NCBI GenBank assembly: GCA_001598975.1
Contig: BBXU01001959.1
Coordinates: 1 to 27,480 of the forward strand
DNA: 27,480 bases
Direction of reading: 5' to 3'
Source: Parachlorella kessleri
Taxonomy: Eukaryota; Chlorophyta; Trebouxiophyceae; Chlorellales; Chlorellaceae
Position numbers and translations under genes: made by a program. Below the pieces are notes generated by a model. That model ran no database searches. It was not told the DNA's origin and saw nothing but the letters and a program-made list of their open reading frames with translations. Position 1 is the stretch's first letter; each line of letters starts with the position of its first letter. Shown piece by piece: positions 10,701-20,311 of this stretch.

Positions 10701-12502
10701 GACACACTTTTTGGCACGTGTACTAGGCACATTGCAGCCCAGACCGACTGCTTCAGAAGCTATGCGGGTCAGTAGGGCAGCACCACGAAATCTTGTTGGT
10801 GGGGGACGGAGTTGAGGAAGTATGGAGCAGTCCCCTGAGTAACAGGGCCGGGTAATAGCAAGCACGCCGGCAGGAACCTGGCTGCTGTTAGTATATACGG
10901 CGTCTTGTCAAACACTGGCAAACTATGGGCTTGGATTGTGAGTCTTAAAGGACTGTAGAGGAGACAGGCAAGCATCTGATACATCTTGTGCCCGCCAACT
11001 TTGACACAGGATATCAAACCACCCAGGCACGCCTGCCTTGTCTCAAGTGCTGGGCCATACCCAACAAGTAACCTGGGAATGAGCCTCGCTATTGCCAGCA
11101 GCAACAGGATATACAACCCAGCTCACATGGAAGTGTGCCATCCTGCCCGGCTCCCTCTTGGCCACGAGCGGCCAGCGTCTGCCGGTGGGCGGGTGGAAGA
11201 ATATCACCTCGCCGCCCTGCTGCTTCATTCCAAAGAACTCCAGCACATGCCCTGTGATGAGCACTTCACATCACAGCACCAGGTCAAGCCAGGTCAGGCG
11301 CCAGGACCAGCATGCCATATGTATTGACTGCAGATTATGTGCCCGTCTTGCAGACAATTAGGGGCCAAGCACACGCGGACCTCACCTGGTTTATTGATCC
11401 CTACTTTGAGCACAAGCCAGGCAAGCAATCCTAAGGTACAGCAGTAGCCACAGTGCCAGACCCACCTGGAACAGAAAGGCGCCCATTTTTTACGACATCG
11501 GATGTGAGCTTGCGGCCTATTGTGTTGTCCCCATGGCTCATCCAGAGGCCTTGACCCTTGAGGAACAATGCCTGCAATCGTGCGGGTGCCTATCTGCTAA
11601 GGCACAGCGAACATGCTGCCGCTCCTTGGACCCAATTCCAACAACAACCAGCAATGTTGGCATATATAAAGCATATGTGAACACCTCTACATTGCTCTCC
11701 TACACTGCCGTGCCATTGGAAACCACCCAGCATCATGTTTCATGGCCTTACTCGACCTTGAATGCCTTGCGTGTTAGTGCATGGGCTTGCCATCGATGTA
11801 CCTTGCTGCGCGATGGCTTGCCATCTGCACCCTCACTCCTGAAGGTCTGGGCGCCTGCCAAACCTCCATCTGCCAGGGCTGGCGGCTCATGATACTCCTC
11901 CCCGGCAGTGCCCACGCTGCCCACCTGCAACCAGCCAGGGATTCAGAACGCACTCAGCTATTTGCAAACCACGCATGGGCACTGCTGGTCAAGGGCAAGC
12001 ATGCTTGAGCATTTGCGCCCAGGATACACAGCCATGTGCAAGATCCTCCTTGGCAACCTGGTTGTAATTTGCCTGCTCCTTCACGCTCTACCTGAGCACT
12101 GTCTGCACCGTCAGGGTTGGGCTCCATGTCCCCTGCCGCGCTGCCCATGACGTAGGCTACGATCTCGTCCCATGTCCAGGCCCTCAGCCCATCCAAGATG
12201 TCCTGGGGCCAGTGCTCCGCAGGGGTTGGGTCATTCACGACCACGTCCTGCAGTTACACAGCCAACGTGGTTTATAAGCTTTTCCCTTAAGAAGGCAGCA
12301 GACTTGAAAAGTCCCGCTCCAAATGCCCTGCCTGCAAAGGCAGCCCGGCCTCGAGCGCTGCTTTAACTGTCCACAAGTCGGCAAGCTAGCTGGCCACGCC
12401 CTGATCGTTGTAGATCCCCAAGGGAACCTCCTCGCCATCTCTGGAGCAGAAGGCCTCGTATCCAAAGGGGGTGGTACGCACGCCTATTGGGTTGCCCTCC
12501 AT
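7753..12502 (-). CDS. Gene B: AP2-B3-B3 paralogue with in-frame TAG in AP2 exon
   Basis: Ten exons matching gene A one for one: 12502-12332, 12247-12092, 11924-11802, 11571-11466, 11251-11127, 10672-10457, 10197-9960, 9480-9365, 9068-8201, 7910-7753 (TGA); 759 codons in continuous phase. An alternative last acceptor at 7946 adds 12 residues. AP2-like residues 1-57 include IGVRTTPFGYEAF and VPLGIYNDQGVAS, but codon 39 (12388-12386) is TAG where gene A has CAG, and exon 1 is followed by a GC donor. The first B3 shows RKLTSDVVKNGRLSVPG, PPTGRRWPLVAKRE and GLEAGDILLFSR; the second VLSRLYKQTVHSRLRMP, SFPVKA and GWKALTQAIGLKTGSIITL. A basic SPKKRGRTPK lies in the disordered part. The C-terminus (RAFLRLFINKMDDSTRAA) matches gene A. 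A B3-B3 protein could still be made from a later ATG. Introns of 453 (10673-11126) and 479 bases (9481-9959) hold nothing recognised. Confidence 0.78.
12330..12331 (-). other. GC splice donor after gene B exon 1
   Basis: At the position where gene A has CAG|gtgaag, gene B has CAG|gcaggg. GC-AG introns exist at low frequency but normally have a stronger donor match (AG|GCAAGT). Together with the nearby TAG this suggests relaxed constraint on the AP2 exon of gene B, or that gene B no longer uses it. Confidence 0.6.
12386..12388 (-). other. In-frame TAG in gene B exon 1
   Basis: In minus-strand sense the codon is TAG within GVAS-stop-LADLW, aligned to GIAS-Q-VADLG of gene A. A single C-to-T change from CAG explains it. 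The remaining ~720 codons and nine introns show no other lesion. It could be a real nonsense allele, a recent mutation or a sequencing error. All-gene recoding of TAG is not supported, because TAG ends other frames and does not recur inside conserved exons. Confidence 0.85.
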
Positions 12503-13176
12503 TTTCAATATGCAAATGGGTGCAGGCCGGACAGGCTACTTGGCAGACCCACTGGCAAATCCCTGTCTTGTGCTGAGCGTGCTCGGCCCCCCCCGGTGGG
12601 CGCAAGTCCAATGCGGTTGCTTGGCCTCCATGTGCGTTGCGTTGCCTTCCTTTTCGTCCAAATCGACAGGATCTGATCTTAAAGTCTGTGCTGCTGAACT
12701 TCTTGCAAGGGTTTGTCACTGTTGGGCTGGTAGCCCGGCCTGGCGCTTCTGGAGCCCTGTTCGTACTGTGTAAAGCTACATGTGCACGTGTAGCAAGCCT
12801 GTCCAGTCAGACACAAGGAAAGTTACTAGTGTTCGTGTGCAGCAGTATGCACTCTGACAAGAATGCAGAAGCTCAAAGGCAACAAGACAGGTTTGCGGCA
12901 GGTAAAATCAGACATGAGCACCCAACAGGTGATGGTGGCAGTCCAGCAAAACAGTCAAAAGTTCGTTCGCATAGGTCACACGACTGATGGGACAGCAAGG
13001 GCAGTTCTGGTGAGCAATATTTGCACTTCATTTAGGTCGGGACATTGCTGCACTAGTGTACGGCTGTCATGTGGCCAGAGGGTCTGACAGCACAGCCGCC
13101 GCTGCTGCGCATACTGCAACTACCCTCAACCAAAACTTTTACATTATAATTACTCCTCAACAAGCTGCTCAGCTAC
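12503..13176. promoter_or_regulatory. Upstream flank of gene B
   Basis: About 670 bases lie between the first ATG of gene B and the stop of the small minus-strand gene. It should hold the promoter and 5' UTR of gene B, since both neighbours point left. Open frames are short and show no homology to the gene A upstream region. No conserved upstream exon was found. The far end carries the poly(A) signal of the next gene at 13139-13143. Confidence 0.45.
13139..13143 (-). terminator. TGTAA poly(A) signal, small minus-strand gene
   Basis: TTACA on the plus strand reads TGTAA on the minus strand, about 35 bases after the TAG stop at 13177. Its position is independent support that the two-exon frame at 13177-13923 is a transcribed gene. 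Confidence 0.5.
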
Positions 13177-13923
13177 CTACAGCTCTCCTTCCTCGCCTTC
13201 CTCTCCCTCTTCTATGAATCCATCAAGGTCTGCCAGCGCTGCTTCTGCGAGGTCTGACATGTGGAAGGGGTGGTCGGCTTCCACAGTATGGCTGCTGAGG
13301 GCGCTGTCGCTCCAGCTGGCATGGAACGCTCCTGGCGAAGGTAGCCTTGCTGCTTCCTCCTTCGCATTCGGCTCATGCACAGGTAGCTCAGGATTCCGTA
13401 GACCTGCATGGCAACAACTGGGCATGTCTAACATTCGAGCAGGCCACGCGATGCCTCGCCTTGCTGCTTCACTGCTGTCAGTTTAGGGATACCAGCTACG
13501 CAGGGCTTCCATCAACATTCAACGGTGTAAAGAAACTGTGCAGTTCCCTACCATTCTGGTACATGTTGCCGTGGTGAAGACACTTTTCACAGCCTCAGAA
13601 CCACTGGGCGTACACCGGCAAGCGTGCAGGACTTAGCTAGCCCCTTGTGTTTTCCATATCCTCATGTACAATCTGGGAGCTACATGGGGCCACCAACGTG
13701 CCACCCCACACTTGCCTGCCTGCATGACAGGGTTAGAAACCCAGCAGCTGGGGGACTGCGGACTTGCAGTTTGTTGGCTGCTGCTGGCTAGGCTGGCGTC
13801 CTCCCAAGCTTTGCAGTCAGGAGAAGCAGGAGCAGGAGAAACAGGTAGCACAGTCACTGAATAGGACGAGGGCATAATGGCTGGAGTGACAATTACTGCT
13901 GTCGAGGAGAGAGGTCTGGCCAT
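13177..13923 (-). CDS. Small two-exon gene, unknown function, acidic C-terminus
   Basis: Not recognised. The model is exon 1 at 13923-13716 (ATG, 69 codons plus one base, MARPLSSTAVIV...) and exon 2 at 13403-13177 (TAG), giving 144 residues. The junction is phase 1 with a GC donor in a near-ideal context (AG|gcaagt) and acceptor ccatgcag. The first half is Ser/Pro/Ala-rich. The second half has a likely amphipathic helix (HMSDLAEAALADLDGF) and ends IEEGEEGEEGEL. A TGTAA follows the stop by about 35 bases. It is divergent from BIN4 with about 200 bases between the ATGs. The acidic end could be a protein-interaction tail, but no family can be named. The start and the GC intron are the weak points. 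Confidence 0.42.
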
Positions 13924-14121
13924 GGGTCAGTGGCTGAAATGGCTTTGGACCTTATAATCGTGGTCTTTGATGTGTCCTGTGAGGTATTGCGTCACCGGGT
14001 CCCCTGGGACACCACCTTGGGGGGCAGAAATGTTTCCCGCCCAAATGACGTGGCCAACCTTCATGTAGCCATTATGCCGCACACCCACTGCAAGGAACCC
14101 TTCCCTCGCTCTGTGTTCAGC
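13924..14121. promoter_or_regulatory. Short divergent promoter, small gene / BIN4
   Basis: Only 198 bases separate the two ATGs, so the genes probably share a bidirectional promoter. No TATA box or recognisable operator was identified. Transcript start data would be needed to place the two UTRs. Confidence 0.35.
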
Positions 14122-17100
14122 ATGGCCACCTTCAAGCGGCAAAAGGTGGGCGGAGAAGGGCAGGGCCAGGTGAGTTGGCTAGCCTGATTTGTCAGTACTT
14201 AAAACTCTTACAGTTCTGCTGTTAATGCAGCAACTCATGCCATGTGCGCACAGAGCAGAACCCGGAGCTCGATCAAAGTGTGCTCCCTGCCCAGCTACAG
14301 GCCAAAGGCAGCCTTCTGGTGCCTCTTGCGCATGGCACTGGTGGGAGGCAGAAAGCGGGCACAGGAGCATGCCACGCCAGCAAGGCTCAAGGCTCGTTAC
14401 TGCGGCAGCTAGGCACGCTAAACAGCAAAGCTCCTCTCACTGGCTGGCCGGCGCAGGCCAGGAACAAGGAGTTTCCGGACGACAGCGAGGCTTCTTCCAG
14501 CCCAGCTAGCAGCGACACCGATAGAGATGTAGACTCCAAGCTTGACCTGGCTATGGGTGGTAGGCGACGCGGGAGGCAGCGCAGTGGCCTTGAGCAGCGC
14601 ATTGCCGCGGAAGCAGCCAAAGCAGGCGTGGCTGTGCACCGCACGCAGAAGACCACAAAAGTACAGGCTGTCACTGGGGCACTACAGCGCCTGCTGACCG
14701 CTGGCGGTGCCGCCAGCGACACTAGCTCTAGCAATGATGAATCACAACAGCAGGTTGGAGACGCAGGCGCTGGTGACAGTGTCTGTGACATGCTGAGGGG
14801 CAGCATTGGTGGACTGCATGTCGGCAGCAGGGCCACCCACACCAACCAGCTTAACCGAAGCAATGCAGCCTCTCTGCGGCAGCGTCAGCCGTCAGGGTAT
14901 CAGCCCAAACTGACCCACAGCCAAGAGCCAAGCCGGAGTGCTATGCCGGAAGAGAAAGCTGCACAAGAGCAGCGAAAGCGCCAGCGGCAGGTGCTGTTGG
15001 ATGACTCTGATGATGCGCATGACGAGGATGCAGAGCAAGGCTTTGACAGTGATGGTGAGGAGGTCAGTGAAGGCGGTGAAAGCCCTGCTGACACCAAGTC
15101 GGCTGCCAATGATATCAGCGACTATTATGCCAGCGACAGCGGCAGCAGCAGTGGCAGTGACGGCTCCGGAGATGAGTATGAGCCCACACCCACGAGGGTT
15201 GCCAAGGCCAAGCAGGGTGCCAGGCCTGTCCAGCAGTTGAACAGGCCTGTTGCAGCCAAGGGCGGTGCAGCAGAACTCAGCCTCCTAGACATGCCTGCAC
15301 CGGCTGCAGCAGGGCCGGGTCTCAAGGCGCAATGCGAAGGACCCGCCAAGCGGCCCGCACTGGCTGCCTTGGACAGAAATGTGGCAGCTGTAACTAGGGG
15401 CAAGCCACAAGCCGCGCAGACAGGAAACAGTTTGGGTGGCAGCAGCCAGCTGGGTGCAAGGCAGTCCAAGCTGAAAGCAGAGGGAGAGGAGCAGCAGCAG
15501 CAGGAGCAGGAGGATCTGATGTGCGACCTTGAGGCAGACGAGGGTGTTGCCAAGGCTAAGCCTGCAAAGGCCAGAAAACTCAAGGTACAGCTGGACACCA
15601 TGCCCCTTATGATTCCGGCAGGTGAGTGTGGTTACCTACGGGTGTATACAGCAGTGGGGCTGACAAAGCCAGCCGCAAGGCTGTGATGCAGCCTCAGCGA
15701 CAGCTGCGTTGCTTGTGCCAGTCTCTTGCCACGTGATGAGCTCAGTGGGTCAGCCGCTAGATTCCCTTTTGCCAAACATGCTACACTTCAGTGCCGTTTC
15801 AAGCAGACCACCATCTCCTTCATTCCCTAGTACACATGCCCAGCGTGGTCACCCTTCCGCCTGACAATTTCTTTGACCTCTTGGCGCGGCCCATTAAAAA
15901 AGTCAGCGTGGTAGTTTGCTGAAAACCTAGTATAGATCCTCTGGGCACCATGCCCCCCAACCAACTTGTCTGCGTCTCATATGCAGCCGTGGCAAACCAG
16001 CGTGACCGGCAGCAGCAGCCCCACCTGCTCTTTGAAATGCCACCGGGGCTGTGCCTGGAGGGCGACAGCGGAACCATTGGGCGGCTTGTGGTGGCAGGTG
16101 CTCCCGCTGCGGCTGCGGCTGCGGATGGCGATGACAAAATAGAGGTAGCCGGCACTTCCATTGTTAGCAGCTTTAAGCTGGATCTCAAAGGTATGCCTGG
16201 TGCTGGTTAGAGGTACTCTGATTGCAGCGGTAGTGTAGTCAGATGCCCGGTAGCTGAATGTTCATCAACTGAGAACCATGTGTCACTGCGGTGTGTTGCC
16301 TTTGGTTTAAACCGTGTATAGTGCTGAGTTCTGGCAGGGAACCTTAAAGCTCTGCCGAGCAAGCAGAAGGAAACAGCGTTATAACAATCAAATTGACCTG
16401 GGACCCGCATACCCTGCACATCAACGCTGGTCTTGCATGGCATGCAGGGATCATGTACGACACAGTGGTGGTGGCCCTTCCCTGCACCGCGGCCATGGTC
16501 AGGCTGACAGGCCAGACAGGTGAGCAGCCCTCACTTCGTCTGGCTGTATGATTTATATTCCTCTCTACTCCAAGGGTTCATCTGCCAATCTCAGACTGAT
16601 GCTCGCTGACCTGCTGCAGTCCAGCCAAAGAAGTGCATATGTGTATATTGCCCATCATTGGGTGTGTGAGGGCAGCATGAGGCCTCAGCATCCTCGATCT
16701 CAGGCTGAGGACCAATACCAATACCTGGTGCACTTAGCGCCAACCTACCTGTTGGCTTGCAGCTGTGGTGGACCACCTGTTTGAGGTGGTGGTGAGGGCG
16801 GAGGCTGGTCACGACTACTTGCAGCAGGACGGGCAGGCAGCGCTGCAAGGTGAGCCTGATCGGGATCATAGAGCAGGCAGGCGCCCCAGGTTGGCACACC
16901 GAAGGAGGCAAGTGTACTGCAGGAGGGCTAGAGGATGCAGAATTGGTCTGTGCCTCCCGTCTTTGGCTGAGACACACATGCTGTTACGCTGTTGTAATAG
17001 GGCCCGAGAGTGCCGTGCTACCCACTTACAGCACCGGCCCGGGAGCTTGTGTGGCGTACGCAATGAGCTTGCCGGCCACAGCTCCTCTGCGTTCCATCCC

Positions 17101-17334
17101 TTCCCAGGTGACATGTATGACAGCGATGACTACTATGGAGGCTGGGCTGGGGGTGACCCCGACGACCCCAGGGCGGGGGCCAAAGCCAAGAAGCCGGCTG
17201 CAGCGCGCAAGAAGGCAGCTGCGCAGAAGGCCAAGCGCGGCGGTGGCGGCGGCAAGGGGAGGCCAGGCGGCACCAAGGCGGCCGCCAAGCCAAGGGCTCA
17301 AGCAGGGAAGGCAAAGGGGGGCAGCAAAAAGTGA
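14122..17334 (+). CDS. BIN4: BIN4-like subunit of plant DNA topoisomerase VI complex
   Basis: In Arabidopsis BIN4 (MIDGET) binds DNA and works with RHL1 and topoisomerase VI in endoreduplication and chromatin maintenance in the nucleus. Six exons: 14122-14169, 14256-15621, 15987-16190, 16448-16519, 16763-16849, 17108-17334 (TGA); 668 codons in phase, the last four introns all phase 1. The conserved core (residues ~465-600) shows LCLEGDSGTIGRLVV, SSFKLDLKGIMYDTVVVALP, MVRLTGQT and GDMYDSDDYYGGW, matching plant BIN4 (GD.GA.GR.VV; LDLKGT.Y; C-terminal SDDE). The long N-terminal part is low complexity with a Ser/Asp/Glu-rich stretch at roughly residues 265-330. The tail (residues ~610-667) is Lys/Ala/Gly-rich like histone H1, with KGRPGG. 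The exon 2 acceptor (cacagag) is chosen by frame and is the least certain junction. Intron 2 (15622-15986) holds nothing seen. Confidence 0.85.
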
Positions 17335-17885
17335 AGCGGAGATACCAGGCCCTAGGGGTCTGTCTAAGGCAGGATCTGCATGAGAGCCCTGGCATGACGG
17401 CGAGCAGTATGGTGTGGCAATCGTAGGGTTGGGAAAAGGGACACAGACATGTAATGGCTGCTCTTCTCAAGGCTTGCCAGTGGCTAGTTAGTTATATATA
17501 GACAGCAAACGGTGAAGGGACAAGTTCACAGCATTTCAGAGGTCAATGTCAGGGTTTGGGCAAGCAACTTTCATGGCGAGGCGGTATGACAGAACCTAAA
17601 ACAACACGAGGTGGCTGCAACACCGGAAAAGGCAACTAGCAAGCGGTAGAGAATGTGATATAGTGACAGAAGCAGCCGTCATGAGTCAATGATTGGTCGG
17701 AAGGTCGGTCAGGAAGTCACATGAGGCGTGTAAAGAGGGAAAACCCCAGAGGTACAAGAACTACACCCCATCCTGCTACCCGCTGCAGAAACCGACATTG
17801 CATTCCAGCTGCTAGCTCTGCACCAGGAGGAGTCTACATACGCACTACTACCAGCTATCCTAGTACGGCTAGTGCACTGCCGCTG
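17335..17885. other. Convergent 3' region, BIN4 / RPC31
   Basis: These 551 bases lie between the stop of BIN4 and the TAA of RPC31. They hold the BIN4 poly(A) signal at 17450-17454. The minus-strand frame stays open for about 60 codons past the RPC31 TAA, but the conserved acidic end already closes the protein. No gene is called. Confidence 0.55.
17450..17454 (+). terminator. TGTAA poly(A) signal, BIN4
   Basis: TGTAA occurs 116 bases after the BIN4 stop, a typical place for the green-algal polyadenylation signal. Cleavage would fall near 17465-17475. Confidence 0.6.
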
Positions 17886-20023
17886 TTAGTACACTGGCCC
17901 TTCGTCTCCTCCATCATCAAGTCCATCATCATAGCCCTCATCATCATCGAAATGCTCGTTCTGCATGTTGGCAAGGCATGTACAGGTGTGCTGGCCAGTG
18001 TGCAATGAGCTTGTGCTTTGCTGGCCTCCGGCAGACCCTTCAGCACAGGCCTGCGAGTCCTTCCGGCTAGCTATATGAAGAGAATCTGAGCATCTAAACA
18101 GTCACCCAACCCCTTCACACTTGCTCCCAAAGCTGGTGGTCCGGCACACATGAAGGGAGGTGGTGCTGCTTAGAGTCACCTGGTAGTAATCATCATCCAC
18201 CATCATCTCCTCCTCGTCCTCCTCTATGTCTGCCTCCAGTGGGGCCTCCTCCCCCTCCCCATCAGCCCTGCACACCAGCAGAATTGAATGCTGTTCCACT
18301 GGTCCGGTGCCCCACACCCTTCATGCAAGCAACCTGCCACGACCACACGGCCCATCCCCTAAGACACCAGCGAACCAATAATGCCGTGCCTGTAGACCAG
18401 TTAGACATCAGTGCAGCATCGGCCAGCCCTGTAGTGCACAGTCCATCCATCAAACAGAATAGTTGTCCAATCCCACTTCCACTTCAAAAGCAAAACACTT
18501 ATGCATCTATATCTATATGCATCTATACATCTATACAGTACATGCACGGCACCCACCTGCCCGCTGGCCCCGCCTCGGCACCCGCGCCGCCAACCTTTTG
18601 CCGGCTCTCACGCTTGGCCAGCTCGTCCAGCTTCCCTATAGCCATCTCGGCGCCGGCATCTGCTGAGCTGCTGCGGGCCTGCTGTGCCGCCCAGTAGGCA
18701 CTCTGGGCTGCTGCAGACTTGGCGGCCCTGCCGCAGTAATGTATACCATGGAAGGTCAATCAATGCCTGGGCTTTCTTGCTGGCTCAGGAGGCTGCCCAT
18801 TACTGACAGTGCACAAGCAGCAGGCGAATTGACTGATTTACTAATCCTGCTGCGCGTACGCTGTCCTAGGACTGTCCTGGGGCAGTGCAAACAGCCCGTG
18901 TGCTTTTCTAGCTGAGTGATGTGACGAAACATGCACGGTCAGGCCATTGAGAGGCAGGCAGCTAAACAACATGTGCCAGGGGTAGTGTCGATGCCCCGAT
19001 GAGATCTACAATCTCCTCATTTGGCAACAGCTAAATACAGCAGACGTGCCGCTGCCTAGCAGCTCTGTATCCCACGTATCCTTGCCCGCTGGCGTCATAG
19101 CGGGCTGTCAACCAGCAGGTGCTGGACGCTCAAGAGGTGGAACTAGCACTCCAAACACTCACATCTGCTGCTTGCTGCTGTAGAGCTCTTCTGGGAAATA
19201 GCGGGGGTCTAGCGTGAGGATGGAGGTCAAGGGTGGCCGCTCGCTCTTTTGCCGCTTCCGCAGTCGGTCTGAGAAGCGCTCCACCTCTCCCGCAGCCCTG
19301 CTCCCTGAGCATGCCAGACCAAAGACCCACCCAGATGATGATATGAGGGATATACCAAATGCTAGGTCGGTGAGGATGTCCAAGGTATAATATCGCTTCG
19401 CAGCAGCTTGCCGCCTAGCTATGTAGCCTGGGCAACTTGACAGCAAGAGGGTGGCTACCAGAACCTTGGAGTAGCACTGGCAGGCTGCGCTTTCCCATGC
19501 CACCAACCTGAGGTGGATTGGGGCGTAGTCAAGTAAAAGGGGGAGTTCTTCCAAAAGCTAGTGAGCTCGTGTCGCCGCATCTGCATCATTGATACGGAAT
19601 TCCAGTCTTCGGCCCTTCCTCAGCAGTCAGAGAGAGCAGGGACATGGACCATCGAACAAACAGCAGCAGCAGGAGCGGCAGCAGCAGCGGCAGAGGTAGC
19701 AGCAGCGGTGACAGCCGCCACAGTGCAAGCAGGGTGCAGGGCTCACCAGCTGCCTCTCCGTCGCTATCGGAATACTTGTAGGGACTTCGGGCAGCTCAGC
19801 TTCCTACAGGAAGCAATCCAAGGCTAATAACCAGTCACGAGGACCTGCATTACTTGCAACATGCCGCCGCTTGAGGCCACCTGAAACTTACGGGAAACAG
19901 GGGAGGTGGTCCCTCTATCTCAGTCTTAAGTATTTTTCCTTCGTCATCCTTGGCCACGGGGTGCACGGAGGCCCCACCACCACGGCCTCCTCGCCCACCT
20001 CGCCCCCGGCCCCTGCCGCTCAT
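17886..20023 (-). CDS. RPC31: RNA polymerase III subunit Rpc31 / RPC7
   Basis: Rpc31 (human POLR3G/POLR3GL) belongs to the Rpc82-34-31 initiation subcomplex of RNA polymerase III, which transcribes tRNA and 5S genes. Seven exons: 20023-19892, 19803-19747, 19580-19508, 19304-19163, 18727-18557, 18267-18180, 17960-17886 (TAA); 245 residues with all junctions in phase. The start MSGRGRGRGGRGGRGGG is the typical Gly/Arg-rich opening, so the ATG at 20023 is preferred over longer non-ATG frames. Then come GPPPLFP (residues 38-44), SFWKNSPFYL, ERFSDRLRKR, LDPRYFPEELY (119-129), a helix with KLDELAKRES, and an acidic tail (ADIEEDEEEMMVDDDYYQ, then NEHFDDDEGYDDGL...). Each is a family hallmark in the expected order, and length is normal. 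It diverges from CGS. The 434-base intron 18728-19162 holds nothing seen. Confidence 0.92.
18501..18540. repeat. ATCTAT-type microsatellite in an RPC31 intron
   Basis: Irregular units of atctat, interspersed with gcatct and acatct, run through 18501-18540 inside the intron between exons 5 and 6 of RPC31. It is a simple AT-rich repeat. Confidence 0.75.
19656..19730. repeat. GCA/CAG trinucleotide tract in an RPC31 intron
   Basis: An imperfect run of cagcagcag, ggcagcagcagcggc and gtagcagcagcgg lies in intron 2 of RPC31 (19581-19746). On the transcribed strand it reads as CTG/CTGC repeats, which add pyrimidines upstream of the exon 3 acceptor gatgcag. A plus-strand frame through it codes only poly-Ala and is not a gene. 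Confidence 0.75.
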
Positions 20024-20311
20024 TTGGGACAACCCTCTGGCCAAAAATCGTGTTCACAACGGCCTTTGTTCCCTTGGCATGTCCTGCATTTTGGCACTGT
20101 ACTTCACGCGCCCGCGCAATTGCTTGACAAGAGGTCGGTGCAGCCAGGGTGCAACAAACTCTCAGCCGTGTGCCAGCATAGTCTGGCTGGATTGAAGTTC
20201 AAGACGTGCTTACAGCAGAGGAAAGCAGAAACTTCTGACCAGGGTTTGGCCCTTCGTTGATCGGCCTTTGTACCTGCCAATCACATATTGCGGCTGGCTC
20301 CTCAGGGCGTC
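20024..20311. promoter_or_regulatory. Divergent promoter, RPC31 / CGS
   Basis: The 288 bases between the two ATGs must hold both promoters if both starts are right. The CGS frame meets a TGA at 20258-20260, so its coding region cannot extend left without another exon. No TATA box was identified. Confidence 0.4.

Noticed and set aside
12386..12388. TAG read as glutamine genome-wide (as in some ulvophyte algae)
   Set aside because: Only one in-frame TAR was found across roughly 2,800 codons of well-supported exons. TAA ends RPC31 after its conserved acidic tail, and TAG ends two other frames at sensible places.
1938..12502. Genes A and B as one very long gene
   Set aside because: Each set ends in its own TGA after the same C-terminal block, and each starts with its own AP2-like exon and aligned ATG.
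14387..15601. Minus-strand frames opposite BIN4 exon 2
   Set aside because: Ser/Cys/Leu-rich antisense of a repetitive acidic/Gln-rich exon; no splice or motif support.
14122..17334. RHL1, the other topoisomerase VI accessory protein
   Set aside because: The core motifs (GDSGTIGRLVV, LDLKGIMYDT, the SDD tail) fit BIN4 better than the RHL1 pattern as I know it.
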